Translations under genes and position numbers: made by a program
Notes under the pieces: generated by a model
Seen by the model: the letters and a program-made list of their open reading frames with translations, nothing else
Told to the model about the DNA's origin: nothing
The model's database searches: none
From: Thalassotalea sp. PP2-459
Lineage (GTDB): Bacteria; Pseudomonadota; Gammaproteobacteria; Enterobacterales; Alteromonadaceae
Length of the DNA stretch: 64,000 nucleotides
Assembly (NCBI RefSeq): GCF_001913705.1
Contig: NZ_MKQD01000029.1
Location: forward strand, 29,867-93,866
Direction: 5' to 3'
In this document: piece by piece, positions 49,679 through 59,182 of the stretch
Position numbering within the stretch: position 1 is the stretch's first letter
Layout: each line of letters starts with the position of its first letter

Positions 49679-49906
49679 ATGAAAAATATCACGAAAAATA
49701 AGCAATATATAATTGGCCCAATCATCGCATTATTAGCATTGTTATGTAGTGGCGCCTCTGCTGAAACTTTACAACAAACCACTAAAAGTAATTTAAAGAA
49801 AATTGCTGAACAAGATATTCAACTTTTAATAAAACAAAGTCAGCGAACAATTAATCAAAGTACAAAGACAGTAATGCTTAAACCGTTAAACACGTTAATA
49901 AAGTAA
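49679..49906 (+). CDS. small secreted hypothetical protein
   Basis: A 75-residue protein with a signal peptide (about 1-28, GPIIALLALLCSGASAE). The remaining 47 residues form a polar, helix-prone, Lys/Gln/Thr-rich peptide (TLQQTTKSNLKKIAEQDIQLLIKQSQ). AAGGAA lies about 9 bases upstream of the ATG. No family is recognised. It is followed after 52 bases by the TraB/GumN gene and probably shares its transcript; it is the first gene facing the membrane regulator, a natural candidate target. Confidence 0.68.
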   Translation: MKNITKNKQYIIGPIIALLALLCSGASAETLQQTTKSNLKKIAEQDIQLLIKQSQRTINQSTKTVMLKPLNTLIK

Positions 49907-49958
49907 TTCATATTAAAAATATTTTATAGACAAAATTTACTGATAAAGGATAAGAAAA

Positions 49959-50846
49959 ATGACATTAAAAAACATCAAAAAATTTGTAGCAAAAGCGGGA
50001 TTAATTACTTCTATAGGCCTATTAAACACTAGCCTATGTATGGCTGAAACGTCTGTTTGGAAAGTATCGAAAGGGGAAGATCAAGTATATATAGGCGGAA
50101 CGGTTCATATTTTACCCGCGAGTGAGTTCCCTTTACCTGCAGAGTTTTTAACTGCCTATCAAGCAACTGACACCATTGTTTTAGAAACACAATTGCCTGA
50201 TCCAACCGATACCAGCTTCCAAGCAAAATTAATGCAGCAAGTGTCATATACTAATGATCAAAAGTTGAGTGATAAACTGAGCGATGAAACATTTAAACAG
50301 TTAGAAACTCATCTTGCAGCGTTTGGGATTAATGTCAATGAAATGAATGGCTTTAAACCGGGTTTTATTGTGATGATGATGGCAATGCTTGAAGCTAAAC
50401 GTGCGCAACTTGCTGGTGAGGGGGTTGATGCCTACTTCAACAAGTTGGCTGCCAAAGACAATAAAGGGAAAGAATATTTAGAATCGAGTGATTTTCAAAT
50501 TAATCTTATCGCCAACATGGGGCATGGGAATGAAGAAGAATTAATGCGTTCGTCGATAGCACAAATGGGTGAATTCAAAGAGATGTTTAACAAGTTATTG
50601 CCAGCTTGGCGTACAGGTGACAGTGACACGTTAGTTGAATTGGTGATAGATAAAGTCAAAGACGAAGACCCTGATACGTTTAAGAAAATGTTTACTGAAC
50701 GTAACCAAAACTGGATACCACTTATTGAAAAAATGTTCAATGATAACGATAAAGAGTTTGTCTTGGTAGGCGTTGGTCATTTAGTTGGCGAGAACAATGT
50801 ATTGGCGCTACTTGAAAAGTCGGGATATCAAGTGACAAAACTTTAG
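49959..50846 (+). CDS. TraB/GumN family protein
   Basis: A 295-residue exported protein (signal peptide 1-30, ending SLCMA). It shows the family motifs GGTVHILPASEFPLP (about 46-60) near the N-terminus and FVLVGVGHLVGENNVLALLEKSGYQV at the C-terminus, both with conserved Gly-His pairs. The TraB/GumN (Tiki-like) fold is related to erythromycin-esterase/EreA-type metal hydrolases, and Tiki is a metalloprotease; the role in bacteria is unclear. GATAAAGGATAAG gives a good ribosome site. A strong terminator follows. Confidence 0.88.
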   Translation: MTLKNIKKFVAKAGLITSIGLLNTSLCMAETSVWKVSKGEDQVYIGGTVHILPASEFPLPAEFLTAYQATDTIVLETQLPDPTDTSFQAKLMQQVSYTNDQKLSDKLSDETFKQLETHLAAFGINVNEMNGFKPGFIVMMMAMLEAKRAQLAGEGVDAYFNKLAAKDNKGKEYLESSDFQINLIANMGHGNEEELMRSSIAQMGEFKEMFNKLLPAWRTGDSDTLVELVIDKVKDEDPDTFKKMFTERNQNWIPLIEKMFNDNDKEFVLVGVGHLVGENNVLALLEKSGYQVTKL

Positions 50847-50848
50847 AG

Positions 50849-50887
50849 AAAAAGGCGCTAGCTTGATATTCAAACTAGCGCCTTTTT
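50849..50887. terminator. bidirectional terminator between TraB/GumN and prolyl oligopeptidase
   Basis: A perfect 13-bp stem AAAAAGGCGCTAG / CTAGCGCCTTTTT with a 13-base loop and T runs on both strands. Confidence 0.9.
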
Positions 50888-50906
50888 ATAATGATGCAAT
50901 CATTAT

Positions 50907-53072
50907 TTATTGATTAGGTAGAGATTCAAAGCCCATGTTAAATAGGGTAAAGCCATAAATATCAGCATATTGTTCAATGGTTTTTGATATCGGCGTACCC
51001 GCACCATGACCTGCGTTGGTTTCAATTCGTATTAACGTAGGGGCTTGACCCGCTTGCTTCGCTTGTAATTCAGCAGCAAACTTGAATGAATGCGCCGGTA
51101 CTACTCGGTCATCATGATCACCGGTTGTAACCATTGTCGCAGGGTACTTCACACCTTTTTTAACGTTATGAACGGGTGAATAGCTTTTTAAATACGCAAA
51201 CATTTCTTTATTTTGTTCTGATGTACCGTAATCGTAAGCCCAACCAGCACCAGAAGTAAAGGTATGGTAACGAAGCATATCTAGAACGCCAACAGCAGGT
51301 AATGCAACCTTCATTAAGTCAGGTCGTTGTGTCATTACCGCTCCTACAAGTAAGCCACCATTTGAACCACCATTAATGGCTAAGAAATCACTTGAAGTAT
51401 ATTGTTCTTTAATTAGAAACTCAGCAGCAGTAATAAAGTCGTCAAAAACGTTTTGCTTTTGCATTTTCGTACCAGCTTTATGCCATGCTTTACCGTATTC
51501 ACCGCCGCCACGTAAATTAGCAACAGCATAAATACCACCTTGTTCTAACCATACGGCGCGAGTGACACTAAAGCTCGGCGTTAAACTTACGTTGAAACCG
51601 CCATAACCATATAAAATAGTTGGGTTTTTACCATTTAATTTAATACCTTTTTTATAAGTAATAATCATCGGTACTTTAGTGCCATCTTTTGATGGATAAA
51701 ATACTTGCTTTGATTCGTATAAATCACTATCGAATTTAGCGCCTGACTTACGATAAACGGAAGTTTTACCGGGTTTTACATCAAATGCATAAGTCGTACT
51801 TGGTGTTTTATAATTGGTAAATGAATAATAAAGTCGCTTATCTTCCTTTTTACCACTGAAACCACTTGAGCTACCTACACCTGGTAATTCAACGTCTCTG
51901 ACTTTCTTGCCTTGATAATCGTATTGCGACACTTTTGAAATAGCATCGACCATGTATTCAGTAAAAAAGTAACCGCCACCTGTTGTGGCCGTTAATACAT
52001 GATTTGTTTCTGGAATAAACGTTTGCCAGTTTTCAACTGCAGGGTCTTCAGCATCAACGGTAACAATTTTCTTGTTTGGTGCATCAAGGTTTGTCACTAA
52101 ATATAACTTGCTGCCCACATTATCAATGACATACGTGTCGGAATCTGTATGGTCTACTATGTTGACCAACGGGCCATCTTTTTTCGATAGGTCTTTAATA
52201 AAAAGACGATTTCCTGAGGTAGATACTGAACCACTGATCACTAGGTAGCGATCATCTTCAGTAACATAGCCACCCACATAGCGGTGCTTCTCAGCTGCCG
52301 TACCACCGAATACAAGTGTATCGCTTTTTTGTGCGGTACCTAATTTATGATAATACAACTTATGTTGATCAGTTTTAGCTGATAACTCACTGCCTTTCGG
52401 TTTGTCATAACTTGAGTAATAAAATCCTTCATTGCCAAACCACGAAATTCCTGAAAATTTCACATCAACTAATGGCGCCTCAAGTTCCTTTTTCGTTTCT
52501 ACATTGATAACAATAATTTTACGCCAATCACTGCCACCTTCAGAAATCGAGTAGGCTGCAATTGAACCATCTTTAGAAAAACTTAGTGAAGCTAATGAGG
52601 TTGTGCCATCTTCACTGAATTTATTTGGATCTAAAAATTCTTCGACATTACCTGCTTCATCTTGACGATATACAACACTTTGATTTTGTAATCCGTTATT
52701 ACGATAGAAATATTGGTATTTGCCACGTTTAAATGGAGCGCTAACTTTCTCATAATTCCACATTTCTTCTAAACGATCTTTTAATTGTTCGCGATAAGGA
52801 ATTTGAGCTAAATAATCAAAAGTCACTTCATTTTGTTTACTTACCCATTCTGCGGTTTCTTCACTGCGATCATCTTCTAACCAACGGTATGGATCAGCAA
52901 CTTGTTCGCCAAAATAAATGTCGGAAACTTTTCCTCGTTTGGTTGTTGGATATTTCATGTCGATTTGGTTTAACTCTGAGATAGTCTTTGATTTTTCTTG
53001 CTCAAACGCGTGAATGCAAGTTGCACCCAGTGTTAATGAAGCAACCACTAAGGTGGTTAAAATTTTCTGCAT
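50907..53072 (-). CDS. S9A prolyl oligopeptidase, exported
   Basis: A 721-residue serine peptidase. A signal peptide (1-22) precedes the N-terminal lid ([27 protein letters not shown]), a seven-bladed propeller (about 95-440) and a C-terminal alpha/beta-hydrolase domain. Catalytic residues are the Ser in [11 protein letters not shown], the Asp in [10 protein letters not shown] and the His in NAGHGAGTP. It cleaves short peptides after proline. The start at 53072 is chosen because GAGGG lies 5 bases upstream; the frame extends 18 codons further. It probably acts in the periplasm on imported or released peptides, in keeping with the M16 cluster nearby. Confidence 0.93.
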   Translation of the reverse strand: MQKILTTLVVASLTLGATCIHAFEQEKSKTISELNQIDMKYPTTKRGKVSDIYFGEQVADPYRWLEDDRSEETAEWVSKQNEVTFDYLAQIPYREQLKDRLEEMWNYEKVSAPFKRGKYQYFYRNNGLQNQSVVYRQDEAGNVEEFLDPNKFSEDGTTSLASLSFSKDGSIAAYSISEGGSDWRKIIVINVETKKELEAPLVDVKFSGISWFGNEGFYYSSYDKPKGSELSAKTDQHKLYYHKLGTAQKSDTLVFGGTAAEKHRYVGGYVTEDDRYLVISGSVSTSGNRLFIKDLSKKDGPLVNIVDHTDSDTYVIDNVGSKLYLVTNLDAPNKKIVTVDAEDPAVENWQTFIPETNHVLTATTGGGYFFTEYMVDAISKVSQYDYQGKKVRDVELPGVGSSSGFSGKKEDKRLYYSFTNYKTPSTTYAFDVKPGKTSVYRKSGAKFDSDLYESKQVFYPSKDGTKVPMIITYKKGIKLNGKNPTILYGYGGFNVSLTPSFSVTRAVWLEQGGIYAVANLRGGGEYGKAWHKAGTKMQKQNVFDDFITAAEFLIKEQYTSSDFLAINGGSNGGLLVGAVMTQRPDLMKVALPAVGVLDMLRYHTFTSGAGWAYDYGTSEQNKEMFAYLKSYSPVHNVKKGVKYPATMVTTGDHDDRVVPAHSFKFAAELQAKQAGQAPTLIRIETNAGHGAGTPISKTIEQYADIYGFTLFNMGFESLPNQ

Positions 53073-53196
53073 AACACCCTCTATTAACAATAATTTAACG
53101 AAAAGAGCATAGCAGAAACTTAGCATAACCGCTGAATCTTTAACGCAAATATGTTGTTATTGGCCGTTTTTAGGGAAGCATGATGGTATAAAATGC

Positions 53197-53235
53197 TTGA
53201 CTTAATTTCAATATGATATCATAGTGATATCATAT
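53197..53235 (+). promoter_or_regulatory. promoter with two palindromic TGATATCA operators
   Basis: TTGACT (53197-53202) and CATAGT (53220-53225) form a plausible sigma-70 promoter with 17-base spacing. TGATATCA occurs at 53214-53221 and again at 53225-53232, 11 bases centre to centre, overlapping both edges of the -10. The whole is a 25-base palindrome. Paired sites one helical turn apart suit a ribbon-helix-helix tetramer such as the protein encoded at 54170. Confidence 0.6.
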
Positions 53236-53257
53236 AAATTCATTGTTGGAGATGAAC

Positions 53258-54124
53258 ATGTTTACAGAAAAAGAAATAAAAGCGCCTAATGGCATCATGT
53301 TTATATTTGTTTTACTTGCTTTACAAGTAGCGGGTATTGCAGTGTTAATTAATGGACTACAAAACCATGCAGGTTGGCAAATAATCGTCAGTGTTATTTT
53401 TACTCTGTTGTTGTTTATTTGTTGGTTCGGTTTTTTTATGGTGCACCCTAAACAAGCTGCAGTATTACAATTGTTTGGTAAATATGTTGGTACGGTACAT
53501 AGTCCAGGCTTACGTTGGGCTAACCCTTTTTACAGTAAATCTCGCGTATCAATGCGAGTACGAAATTTTGAAAGCGGCAAGTTAAAAGTTAATGATAAAA
53601 GTGGCAATCCGATTGAAATTGCAGCTGTTATTGTTTGGGAAGTTGTTGATACTGCTGAAGCGGTATTTCAGGTAGATGACTATGAAGACTTTGTTTCAAT
53701 TCAAAGTGAATCTGCGCTACGAAATTTAGCTACCAGTTATGCTTATGATAATCATGATGAACAAGAAATGACATTGCGAGGCGATTCAGCGTTGATTTCT
53801 GATGCGTTAAGAAATGAAGTACAAGAACGATTAGATAAAGCGGGTGTAAAAGTCATTGAAACTCGTATCAGTCATTTAGCTTACGCACCAGAGATAGCAA
53901 ATGCTATGTTGCGTCGTCAACAAGCGATGGCCATTATTTCAGCTCGTCAAAAAGTGGTAGAAGGTGCTGTTGGTATGGTTGAAATGGCGTTAACACAGTT
54001 ATCAGAACGTGACATTGTTGAGCTTGATACTGAACGGAAAGCCGCTATGGTAAGTAACTTACTGGTCGTGCTATGTAGTGATGAGGCTGCTCAGCCTGTG
54101 TTGAACACGGGTAGTTTATATTAA
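53258..54124 (+). CDS. SPFH/band 7 domain protein
   Basis: A 288-residue protein with two N-terminal membrane helices (about 13-35 and 43-67) and an SPFH domain (about 68-250; [67 protein letters not shown]). It ends without the long coiled coil of flotillins or of the other SPFH gene in this window. TTGGAG sits 6 bases before ATG 53258; upstream in-frame TTG and ATG codons are less likely. The following ribbon-helix-helix gene probably shares its transcript. The cellular role is unknown. Confidence 0.86.
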   Translation: MFTEKEIKAPNGIMFIFVLLALQVAGIAVLINGLQNHAGWQIIVSVIFTLLLFICWFGFFMVHPKQAAVLQLFGKYVGTVHSPGLRWANPFYSKSRVSMRVRNFESGKLKVNDKSGNPIEIAAVIVWEVVDTAEAVFQVDDYEDFVSIQSESALRNLATSYAYDNHDEQEMTLRGDSALISDALRNEVQERLDKAGVKVIETRISHLAYAPEIANAMLRRQQAMAIISARQKVVEGAVGMVEMALTQLSERDIVELDTERKAAMVSNLLVVLCSDEAAQPVLNTGSLY

Positions 54125-54169
54125 TCATCTAGTAGCGCCTTTCGCTCTGTTTTTAACTTAGAGGCAATC

Positions 54170-54355
54170 GTGGCAAAAAAAGCATACCCATTACGAATTA
54201 ATGAAGACATTTTGTTAGCTATGCAGCAATGGTCTGATGATGAGCTGCGTAGCTTGAATGCGCAGATAGAATATGTGCTTCGTGATGCACTACGTAAATC
54301 TGGTCGTAGTAAACCTAAGCCTATTGAGCCAATTATTGACCCTGATGATGAATGA
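54170..54355 (+). CDS. ribbon-helix-helix (Arc-like) DNA-binding protein
   Basis: A 61-residue protein starting at GTG (AGAGG lies 7 bases upstream). KAYPLRINEDILLAMQQWSDDELRSLNAQIEYVLRDALRKSGR is a full Arc/MetJ-type fold: a strand with alternating basic residues (about 4-9), then two helices, with an acidic proline-rich tail (IEPIIDPDDE). Many such proteins annotated next to SPFH genes are called Arc-family or toxin-antitoxin-like. No toxin is seen here; the partner is the SPFH membrane protein. It is likely an autorepressor acting at the paired palindrome near 53214. Confidence 0.82.
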   Translation: MAKKAYPLRINEDILLAMQQWSDDELRSLNAQIEYVLRDALRKSGRSKPKPIEPIIDPDDE

Positions 54356-54399
54356 AACGTTTAACTTCTCATTGATAATATTGTTGATTAATTCGCAAT

Positions 54400-54490
54400 A
54401 AAAAAAGCCCGATGACATTGTCATCGGGCTATTAGCTATGAGGAAAGCTAGAATATACAAATTATTACAACAAGTGTTCGCTAAGGAACA
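54400..54490 (-). ncRNA. probable small RNA downstream of polA (Spot 42 position)
   Basis: On the minus strand a promoter (TTTACA 54521-54526, TATAAT 54497-54502, 18-base spacing) is followed after about 90 bases by an intrinsic terminator: stem AGCCCGATGA / TCATCGGGCT (54406-54430) and seven T residues. In between lie small hairpins (GTTC/GAAC and TAGCT/AGCTA). There is no start codon with a usable frame. E. coli and vibrios carry the Hfq-dependent carbon-regulation RNA Spot 42 (spf) at this place and orientation, just after polA. Primary sequence resemblance by eye is weak, so the identity is positional. Confidence 0.65.
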
Positions 54491-54496
54491 GATGAG

Positions 54497-54526
54497 ATTA
54501 TAGAGTAAAAACTCAGATGTTGTAAA
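54497..54526 (-). promoter_or_regulatory. promoter of the polA-linked small RNA
   Basis: A consensus -10 TATAAT and a -35 TTTACA (5 of 6) separated by 18 bases, read on the minus strand, in non-coding DNA 130 bases after the polA stop. No coding gene lies immediately downstream on this strand. Confidence 0.65.
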
Positions 54527-54655
54527 GTAAAAGTGTAATAAATTTTCATTTTTGTTTTTAATTTACGTTTTTTGTCGATTTTCATGTCTTTAATCTAATG
54601 ATAAAGTTGAATGTTTGACTGTATTACCCCTTAACTGTAATAAAAGCACAAAAAA

Positions 54656-57388
54656 TTAATGAGCTTGTTCCCAGTTGTCACCTATACCCGCTTCTGCTAT
54701 TAATGGCACACTCAGCTTGACGGCATCATTCATAATTGTCACTAGACTTTCTGTGACTTCTTCAACAATATCTTGATGAATTTCAAAAATAAGTTCATCG
54801 TGGACTTGCATGGTCATTTTAATATGAGGATCTTGTTTTGCCTCAATCCAGGTATCAACCGCCAACATTGCTTTTTTAATAATATCTGCAGCGGTACCTT
54901 GCATGGGGGCATTAATCGCCGCACGTTCTGCACCTTTGCGGCGCATAGCATTTTTAGATTTAATGTCTGGTAAATACAAACGACGGCCAAAGAGCGTTTC
55001 TACATAGCCTTGTTCAGCCGCTTGTTGACGCGTTTCTTCCATGTACGTTAATACTCGCGGGTAGCGTTCAAAGTACTTGTCCATATACTCCTGCGCTTTA
55101 TTACGAGCAATATTTAACTGTTTCGCAAGACCAAAAGCAGACATGCCATAAATTAAACCAAAATTAATTGCTTTAGCACTACGACGTTGATCGGCTGTTA
55201 CTTCGTCTAAGCTTACTGAGAATATCTCTGCTGCGGTGGCTTGGTGTACATCTTTCCCTTGAGCAAAAGCGGCAACTAAACCAGGATCTTCTGATAAATG
55301 TGCCATAATGCGTAACTCTATTTGAGAGTAATCAATGGCTACAATTTTATGATCTTCTGGTGCAATAAAGGCCAACCTAATTTTACGGCCTTCCTCGCTT
55401 CGAATAGGAATATTTTGCAAGTTTGGATCTGTGGAAGACAGCCTACCTGTTGCAGCGACTGTTTGATTATATGACGTATGCACCCGGCCAGTTCTAGGTG
55501 AAATCATCAGTGGTAATTTATCAGTATATGTTGATTTTAATTTACTTAACCCACGGTTTTCTAGAATCACTTTAGGTAACGGATAATCTAATGCAAGTTC
55601 TTGTAATACTTCTTCAGCAGTCGAAGGTGCACCCTTTGGTGTTTTTTTGATGACGGGAATTTTTAATTCTTCAAATAAAATCTGCTGCAACTGCTTAGGC
55701 GAACCTAAATTAAAGCTTTGTCCTGCAATATTATGTGCTTCCACCTCTAATTCTTGTAACCTTGCGCCAATGGTTTGGCTTTGTTGATCCAATAAGTCAC
55801 TGTCAATTAATACACCCTGTTGTTCCATTCTTGCCAGCACTGGCATCAAAGGCATTTCAATATCAGTGAACACTGACAACTGGCCTTTTAACTGCTCTAA
55901 TAGGGCAAAGATTGCTTGATGAAGTCTGAAAGTTATATCAGCATCTTCAGCAGCGTAATGGGCGGCTTTTTCAATTTCAATTTGGTTGAATGTTAATTGT
56001 TTCGCACCTTTACCGGCAATGTCTTCAAAATGTACGGTTTTGTAATCAAGATACTTTTCTGCTAACGCATCCATATTGTGACGCGTTGCAACGCTGTTTA
56101 AACAGTATGACTCGATCATGGTATCGTAAATCGTACAATTGATAGCGACATCATATTGTGCGAGCACGTTGGCATCATACTTTAAGTTCTGGCCAATGAT
56201 GACTTGTTGCTTATCTTCAAGTAGAGGTTTTAATTGTGATAAAACCCAATCGCGATCAAGTTGCTTAGGCGCATCTTCATAATCATGATTAACAGGAACG
56301 TAAGCTGCAACGCCTGGAGCTACGGCAAATGATAAACCCACTAATTCAGCCTTCATGTAATTAACGCTGGTCGTTTCAGTATCAAATGCGAAATAATCAG
56401 CCGAGGTTAGTTTAGCTAGCCACTCATTAAAAGCTTCTTTAGTAAAAATGGTGTCATAATGAACATCTATTTGTTCACGTTGTTCCTGCGAAGACTGATC
56501 ACTCGTTGTTTCGGCGCTGTCACTGTTATCTAATTCGGCAAGTAAACGGCGTAATTCAAACTGTTTATATAAGGTAGAAAGCTTGTCTTTATCAGGCGAA
56601 GTAGGTATTAATTCTTCAATAGGCTTTTCAAGTGCAACATCCAGTTTTATTGTTGCAAGCTCATACGATAAAGGTAATTGATCTAATGCGTTACGTAAAT
56701 TCTCACCAATTTTTCCTTTTACTTTATCGGCATTGGCAATCACTTGTTCAAGGGTTTCATGTTCTAGTAACCATTTTACTGCCGTTTTCGGACCACACTT
56801 TTCCACACCAGGAATGTTATCAACCTTGTCGCCCATTAAGGCGAGGTAATCAATAATTTGCTCAGGTTTAATCCCAAACTTTTCGATAACACCTTCAACA
56901 TTCATTTCAACATTGGTCATGGTATTGATTAAACGCACATGTTCATTGACTAATTGTGCCATGTCCTTATCGCCAGTAGAGATGACCGTTTCAATTCCTT
57001 GCTTAGTTGCTTGAGCCGACAAGGTGCCAATAACGTCATCAGCTTCTACGCCTTCAATCACCAGTAAAGGTAAACCCATCGCTTCAATAATTTCATGTAA
57101 TGGTGCAATTTGGGTACGTAAATCATCGGGCATGGGGGGGCGGTTGGCTTTATATTCTGGATACAAGTCGTTGCGAAAGGTTTTACCTTTAGCATCAAAA
57201 ACAACCACAATGTTTCCGTTAGGGTAATCTTTCTTAAGGCTCTTAATCATATTAAGTACGCCGGTTATTGCCCCAGTAGGTTGCCCATCAGCAGTTGATA
57301 GTGCTTGTAAATAAGGAACATGATAAGCGCGGAAAAGGTAAGAAGATCCATCAACTAATATAAGCGGAGATAAGTTAGGTGTATTCAT
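54656..57388 (-). CDS. polA: DNA polymerase I
   Basis: A 910-residue polymerase for Okazaki-fragment processing and repair. It has an N-terminal 5'-3' exonuclease (1-300; LVDGSSYLFRAYHVPY, VFDAKGKTFRNDLYPEYKANR), an active-looking 3'-5' exonuclease (FAFDTETTSVNYMKAELVG, about 348, with the DTE motif intact) and a polymerase domain (DYSQIELRIMAHLS, RRSAKAINFGLIYGMSAFGLA, MQVHDELIFE). The start at 57388 gives the conserved MNTPNLSPLILVDG opening; an open frame to 57436 is not used. Two perfect DnaA boxes lie in the gap upstream. Confidence 0.95.
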   Translation of the reverse strand: MNTPNLSPLILVDGSSYLFRAYHVPYLQALSTADGQPTGAITGVLNMIKSLKKDYPNGNIVVVFDAKGKTFRNDLYPEYKANRPPMPDDLRTQIAPLHEIIEAMGLPLLVIEGVEADDVIGTLSAQATKQGIETVISTGDKDMAQLVNEHVRLINTMTNVEMNVEGVIEKFGIKPEQIIDYLALMGDKVDNIPGVEKCGPKTAVKWLLEHETLEQVIANADKVKGKIGENLRNALDQLPLSYELATIKLDVALEKPIEELIPTSPDKDKLSTLYKQFELRRLLAELDNSDSAETTSDQSSQEQREQIDVHYDTIFTKEAFNEWLAKLTSADYFAFDTETTSVNYMKAELVGLSFAVAPGVAAYVPVNHDYEDAPKQLDRDWVLSQLKPLLEDKQQVIIGQNLKYDANVLAQYDVAINCTIYDTMIESYCLNSVATRHNMDALAEKYLDYKTVHFEDIAGKGAKQLTFNQIEIEKAAHYAAEDADITFRLHQAIFALLEQLKGQLSVFTDIEMPLMPVLARMEQQGVLIDSDLLDQQSQTIGARLQELEVEAHNIAGQSFNLGSPKQLQQILFEELKIPVIKKTPKGAPSTAEEVLQELALDYPLPKVILENRGLSKLKSTYTDKLPLMISPRTGRVHTSYNQTVAATGRLSSTDPNLQNIPIRSEEGRKIRLAFIAPEDHKIVAIDYSQIELRIMAHLSEDPGLVAAFAQGKDVHQATAAEIFSVSLDEVTADQRRSAKAINFGLIYGMSAFGLAKQLNIARNKAQEYMDKYFERYPRVLTYMEETRQQAAEQGYVETLFGRRLYLPDIKSKNAMRRKGAERAAINAPMQGTAADIIKKAMLAVDTWIEAKQDPHIKMTMQVHDELIFEIHQDIVEEVTESLVTIMNDAVKLSVPLIAEAGIGDNWEQAH

Positions 57389-58002
57389 GATTTTCGAGGT
57401 AACACAGAAAAATTTTGCTAAGCATGACATATTCAATGCTTACGCACTAGCGGTATCGAAAAATTCTTAAAAATTAGTAGCTTTGCTTGTGGATAACTTT
57501 GTTGAAAACATAAGTTTCTCCCACAATAAAATAACTCTATCGCGGTATGATGTTTTTATAACTGTATGTTTTTTAAATAAAAAAGGTGAGAACAAAATCC
57601 TTTTAATTATTTATTCTTATTATTCTCTGATGTGGATAACGAAAATTAAGCAAAGATGCTTGTTGGACAAAAATCCATCGAATATCCTCATCAGGGGTGA
57701 AACAGATTACCAGAATTATTTTGCAATACCAGCCTATTATTAAACTATTTTTAAAGAATTATGAAAGCTGCAAATAACTAAAAAACATAAGCGAGAATAC
57801 ACAGGGGTTACGCATACTTTAGATAAATTGCTCTAAGGAAAAATATTTCTATTTTTATGCTAATCATAAAGGAGGCAATAAACTCATTCGGTTTAAAAAA
57901 CATATGCGGTGTTGGTTAAATGTCAGTTCGAGATGTTCAAATAAAGTTAACAAATGTGCATCGACAGGGCGACTGTAGATTGATGCACAAATTATTGAAA
58001 CA
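57389..58002. other. 614-base gap upstream of polA with two DnaA boxes
   Basis: Very AT-rich DNA. TGTGGATAA, the complement of the consensus DnaA box TTATCCACA, occurs exactly at 57488-57496 and 57631-57639. A plus-strand frame at 57483-57743 has no ribosome site and a composition unlike protein, and is not called. The right end holds a hairpin TGTGCATC / GATGCACA (57955-57989) with an inner ACAG/CTGT stem, a likely weak terminator for galM. Confidence 0.6.
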
Positions 58003-58968
58003 TTAACTATGTACAGTATCTATTTGTGGCTTAACTAAGCGGTAACAGATGCTTGCTGAAAAGGGTTTTTCAGGTGTTGTAAGAGTAAATGGGAAGTCGT
58101 TTATATTCGGACTGTTTGGAAAATATTGAGGCTCTAAACAAATACCTTGTTTTACGCTAAATCGACCAAATAAGTGATGGCCAGTGTATACCTGTAATCC
58201 AGGCATATCACTCGAAACATGTAATTGTAGTTTTTTATCAGGGCTGATCAAAACTGCCTGAGCATTATCACGTTGATTGATGACAAAGTTTTGATCTATT
58301 TCGTCGCGGGCATCATTGGTTAAAATACGGGGCTTTTGAAAATCAAAACGTGTGTCTTTTGTGGGGAGTATTGCCCCCGTAGGGATCATTTTGCTATTTA
58401 CTTCGGTAAAGTACTCTGCATTAATCGTTAGTAAGTGATTATCAGCGGAATTTTCGACTCCGGCGAGATTGAAATAAGGGTGTGACGTTAAGCCAATGAC
58501 GGTGTTTTTTTCTGTTTCAGCAAATAAATGAATGTGTAGTTCACCATCATCTGTTAACTGATACTTTACCGAAAACGAAATGGCACCAGGGTAGCCATCA
58601 TGACCATCTGCTAACTGACAAGATAACGTGATAGATTGCGCTTGCTGCTCTTCGAGTTGCCAAAATTGTTGGCTGAGGCCATGTGTACCGCCGTGTAATT
58701 GATTTAAACCTTCATTGGCATCTAACAGGTACTCTTGACCATCAATTATAACGCGTGCATTTTCAATACGATTGGCAAACGGGCCAACAATCGCACCATG
58801 GTAAAAGGGATCATCTAGATATTCAGCTAAAGAAGAGTAGCCAAGCACAATATTACGTTCTTCGCCGTTAACTTCTGTATACCATTGTATAATGCGCGCG
58901 CCAAAATTAGTAATGCACACCTCATCGCCTACTTCGTTACTGATCAAGAAAGACCGTATTTCGCTCAT
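58003..58968 (-). CDS. aldose 1-epimerase (GalM-like)
   Basis: A 321-residue mutarotase of the galactose-mutarotase fold. The catalytic base and acid are visible: His in GLTSHPYFNLAG (about 170) and Glu in GICLEPQYFPNSPN (about 283). The substrate-binding GPFANRIENARV and LHGGTHGLSQQFW motifs are typical of GalM. It interconverts alpha and beta hexoses before catabolism. No gal genes are adjacent. It is cytoplasmic, with no signal peptide. Confidence 0.88.
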   Translation of the reverse strand: MSEIRSFLISNEVGDEVCITNFGARIIQWYTEVNGEERNIVLGYSSLAEYLDDPFYHGAIVGPFANRIENARVIIDGQEYLLDANEGLNQLHGGTHGLSQQFWQLEEQQAQSITLSCQLADGHDGYPGAISFSVKYQLTDDGELHIHLFAETEKNTVIGLTSHPYFNLAGVENSADNHLLTINAEYFTEVNSKMIPTGAILPTKDTRFDFQKPRILTNDARDEIDQNFVINQRDNAQAVLISPDKKLQLHVSSDMPGLQVYTGHHLFGRFSVKQGICLEPQYFPNSPNINDFPFTLTTPEKPFSASICYRLVKPQIDTVHS

Positions 58969-59129
58969 TGGATGCCTGCCAAGCGCTTAGTTAAAACCAC
59001 AATAACTTTTATAGTATGACTTTTTATTGATTGCGCAAGAAAATTCAAGTGTTTGTGTGGTTATTGTACGCTTACTGAATGATTTTGTAGCAATTTTAAG
59101 CGATTGGCATAAATTCAACGTATCGTTAA

Positions 59130-59160
59130 AAAAACGTGCGCGAGAGTAACGCACGTTTAT
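59130..59160 (-). terminator. terminator of the exported lactonase-like gene
   Basis: A 9-bp perfect stem AAACGTGCG / CGCACGTTT with a 9-base loop; on the minus strand it is followed by a run of T residues 24 bases after the gene's stop. Confidence 0.8.
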
Positions 59161-59182
59161 TCTTTGTTTTTATCTCTGAAAA

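Noticed and set aside
54170..54355. Toxin-antitoxin module around the RHH protein
   Set aside because: No small toxin gene overlaps or adjoins; the only partner is the SPFH membrane protein.
57483..57743. 86-codon plus-strand frame upstream of polA
   Set aside because: No ribosome site, low-complexity AT-driven residue content, and it overlaps DnaA boxes; more likely non-coding.
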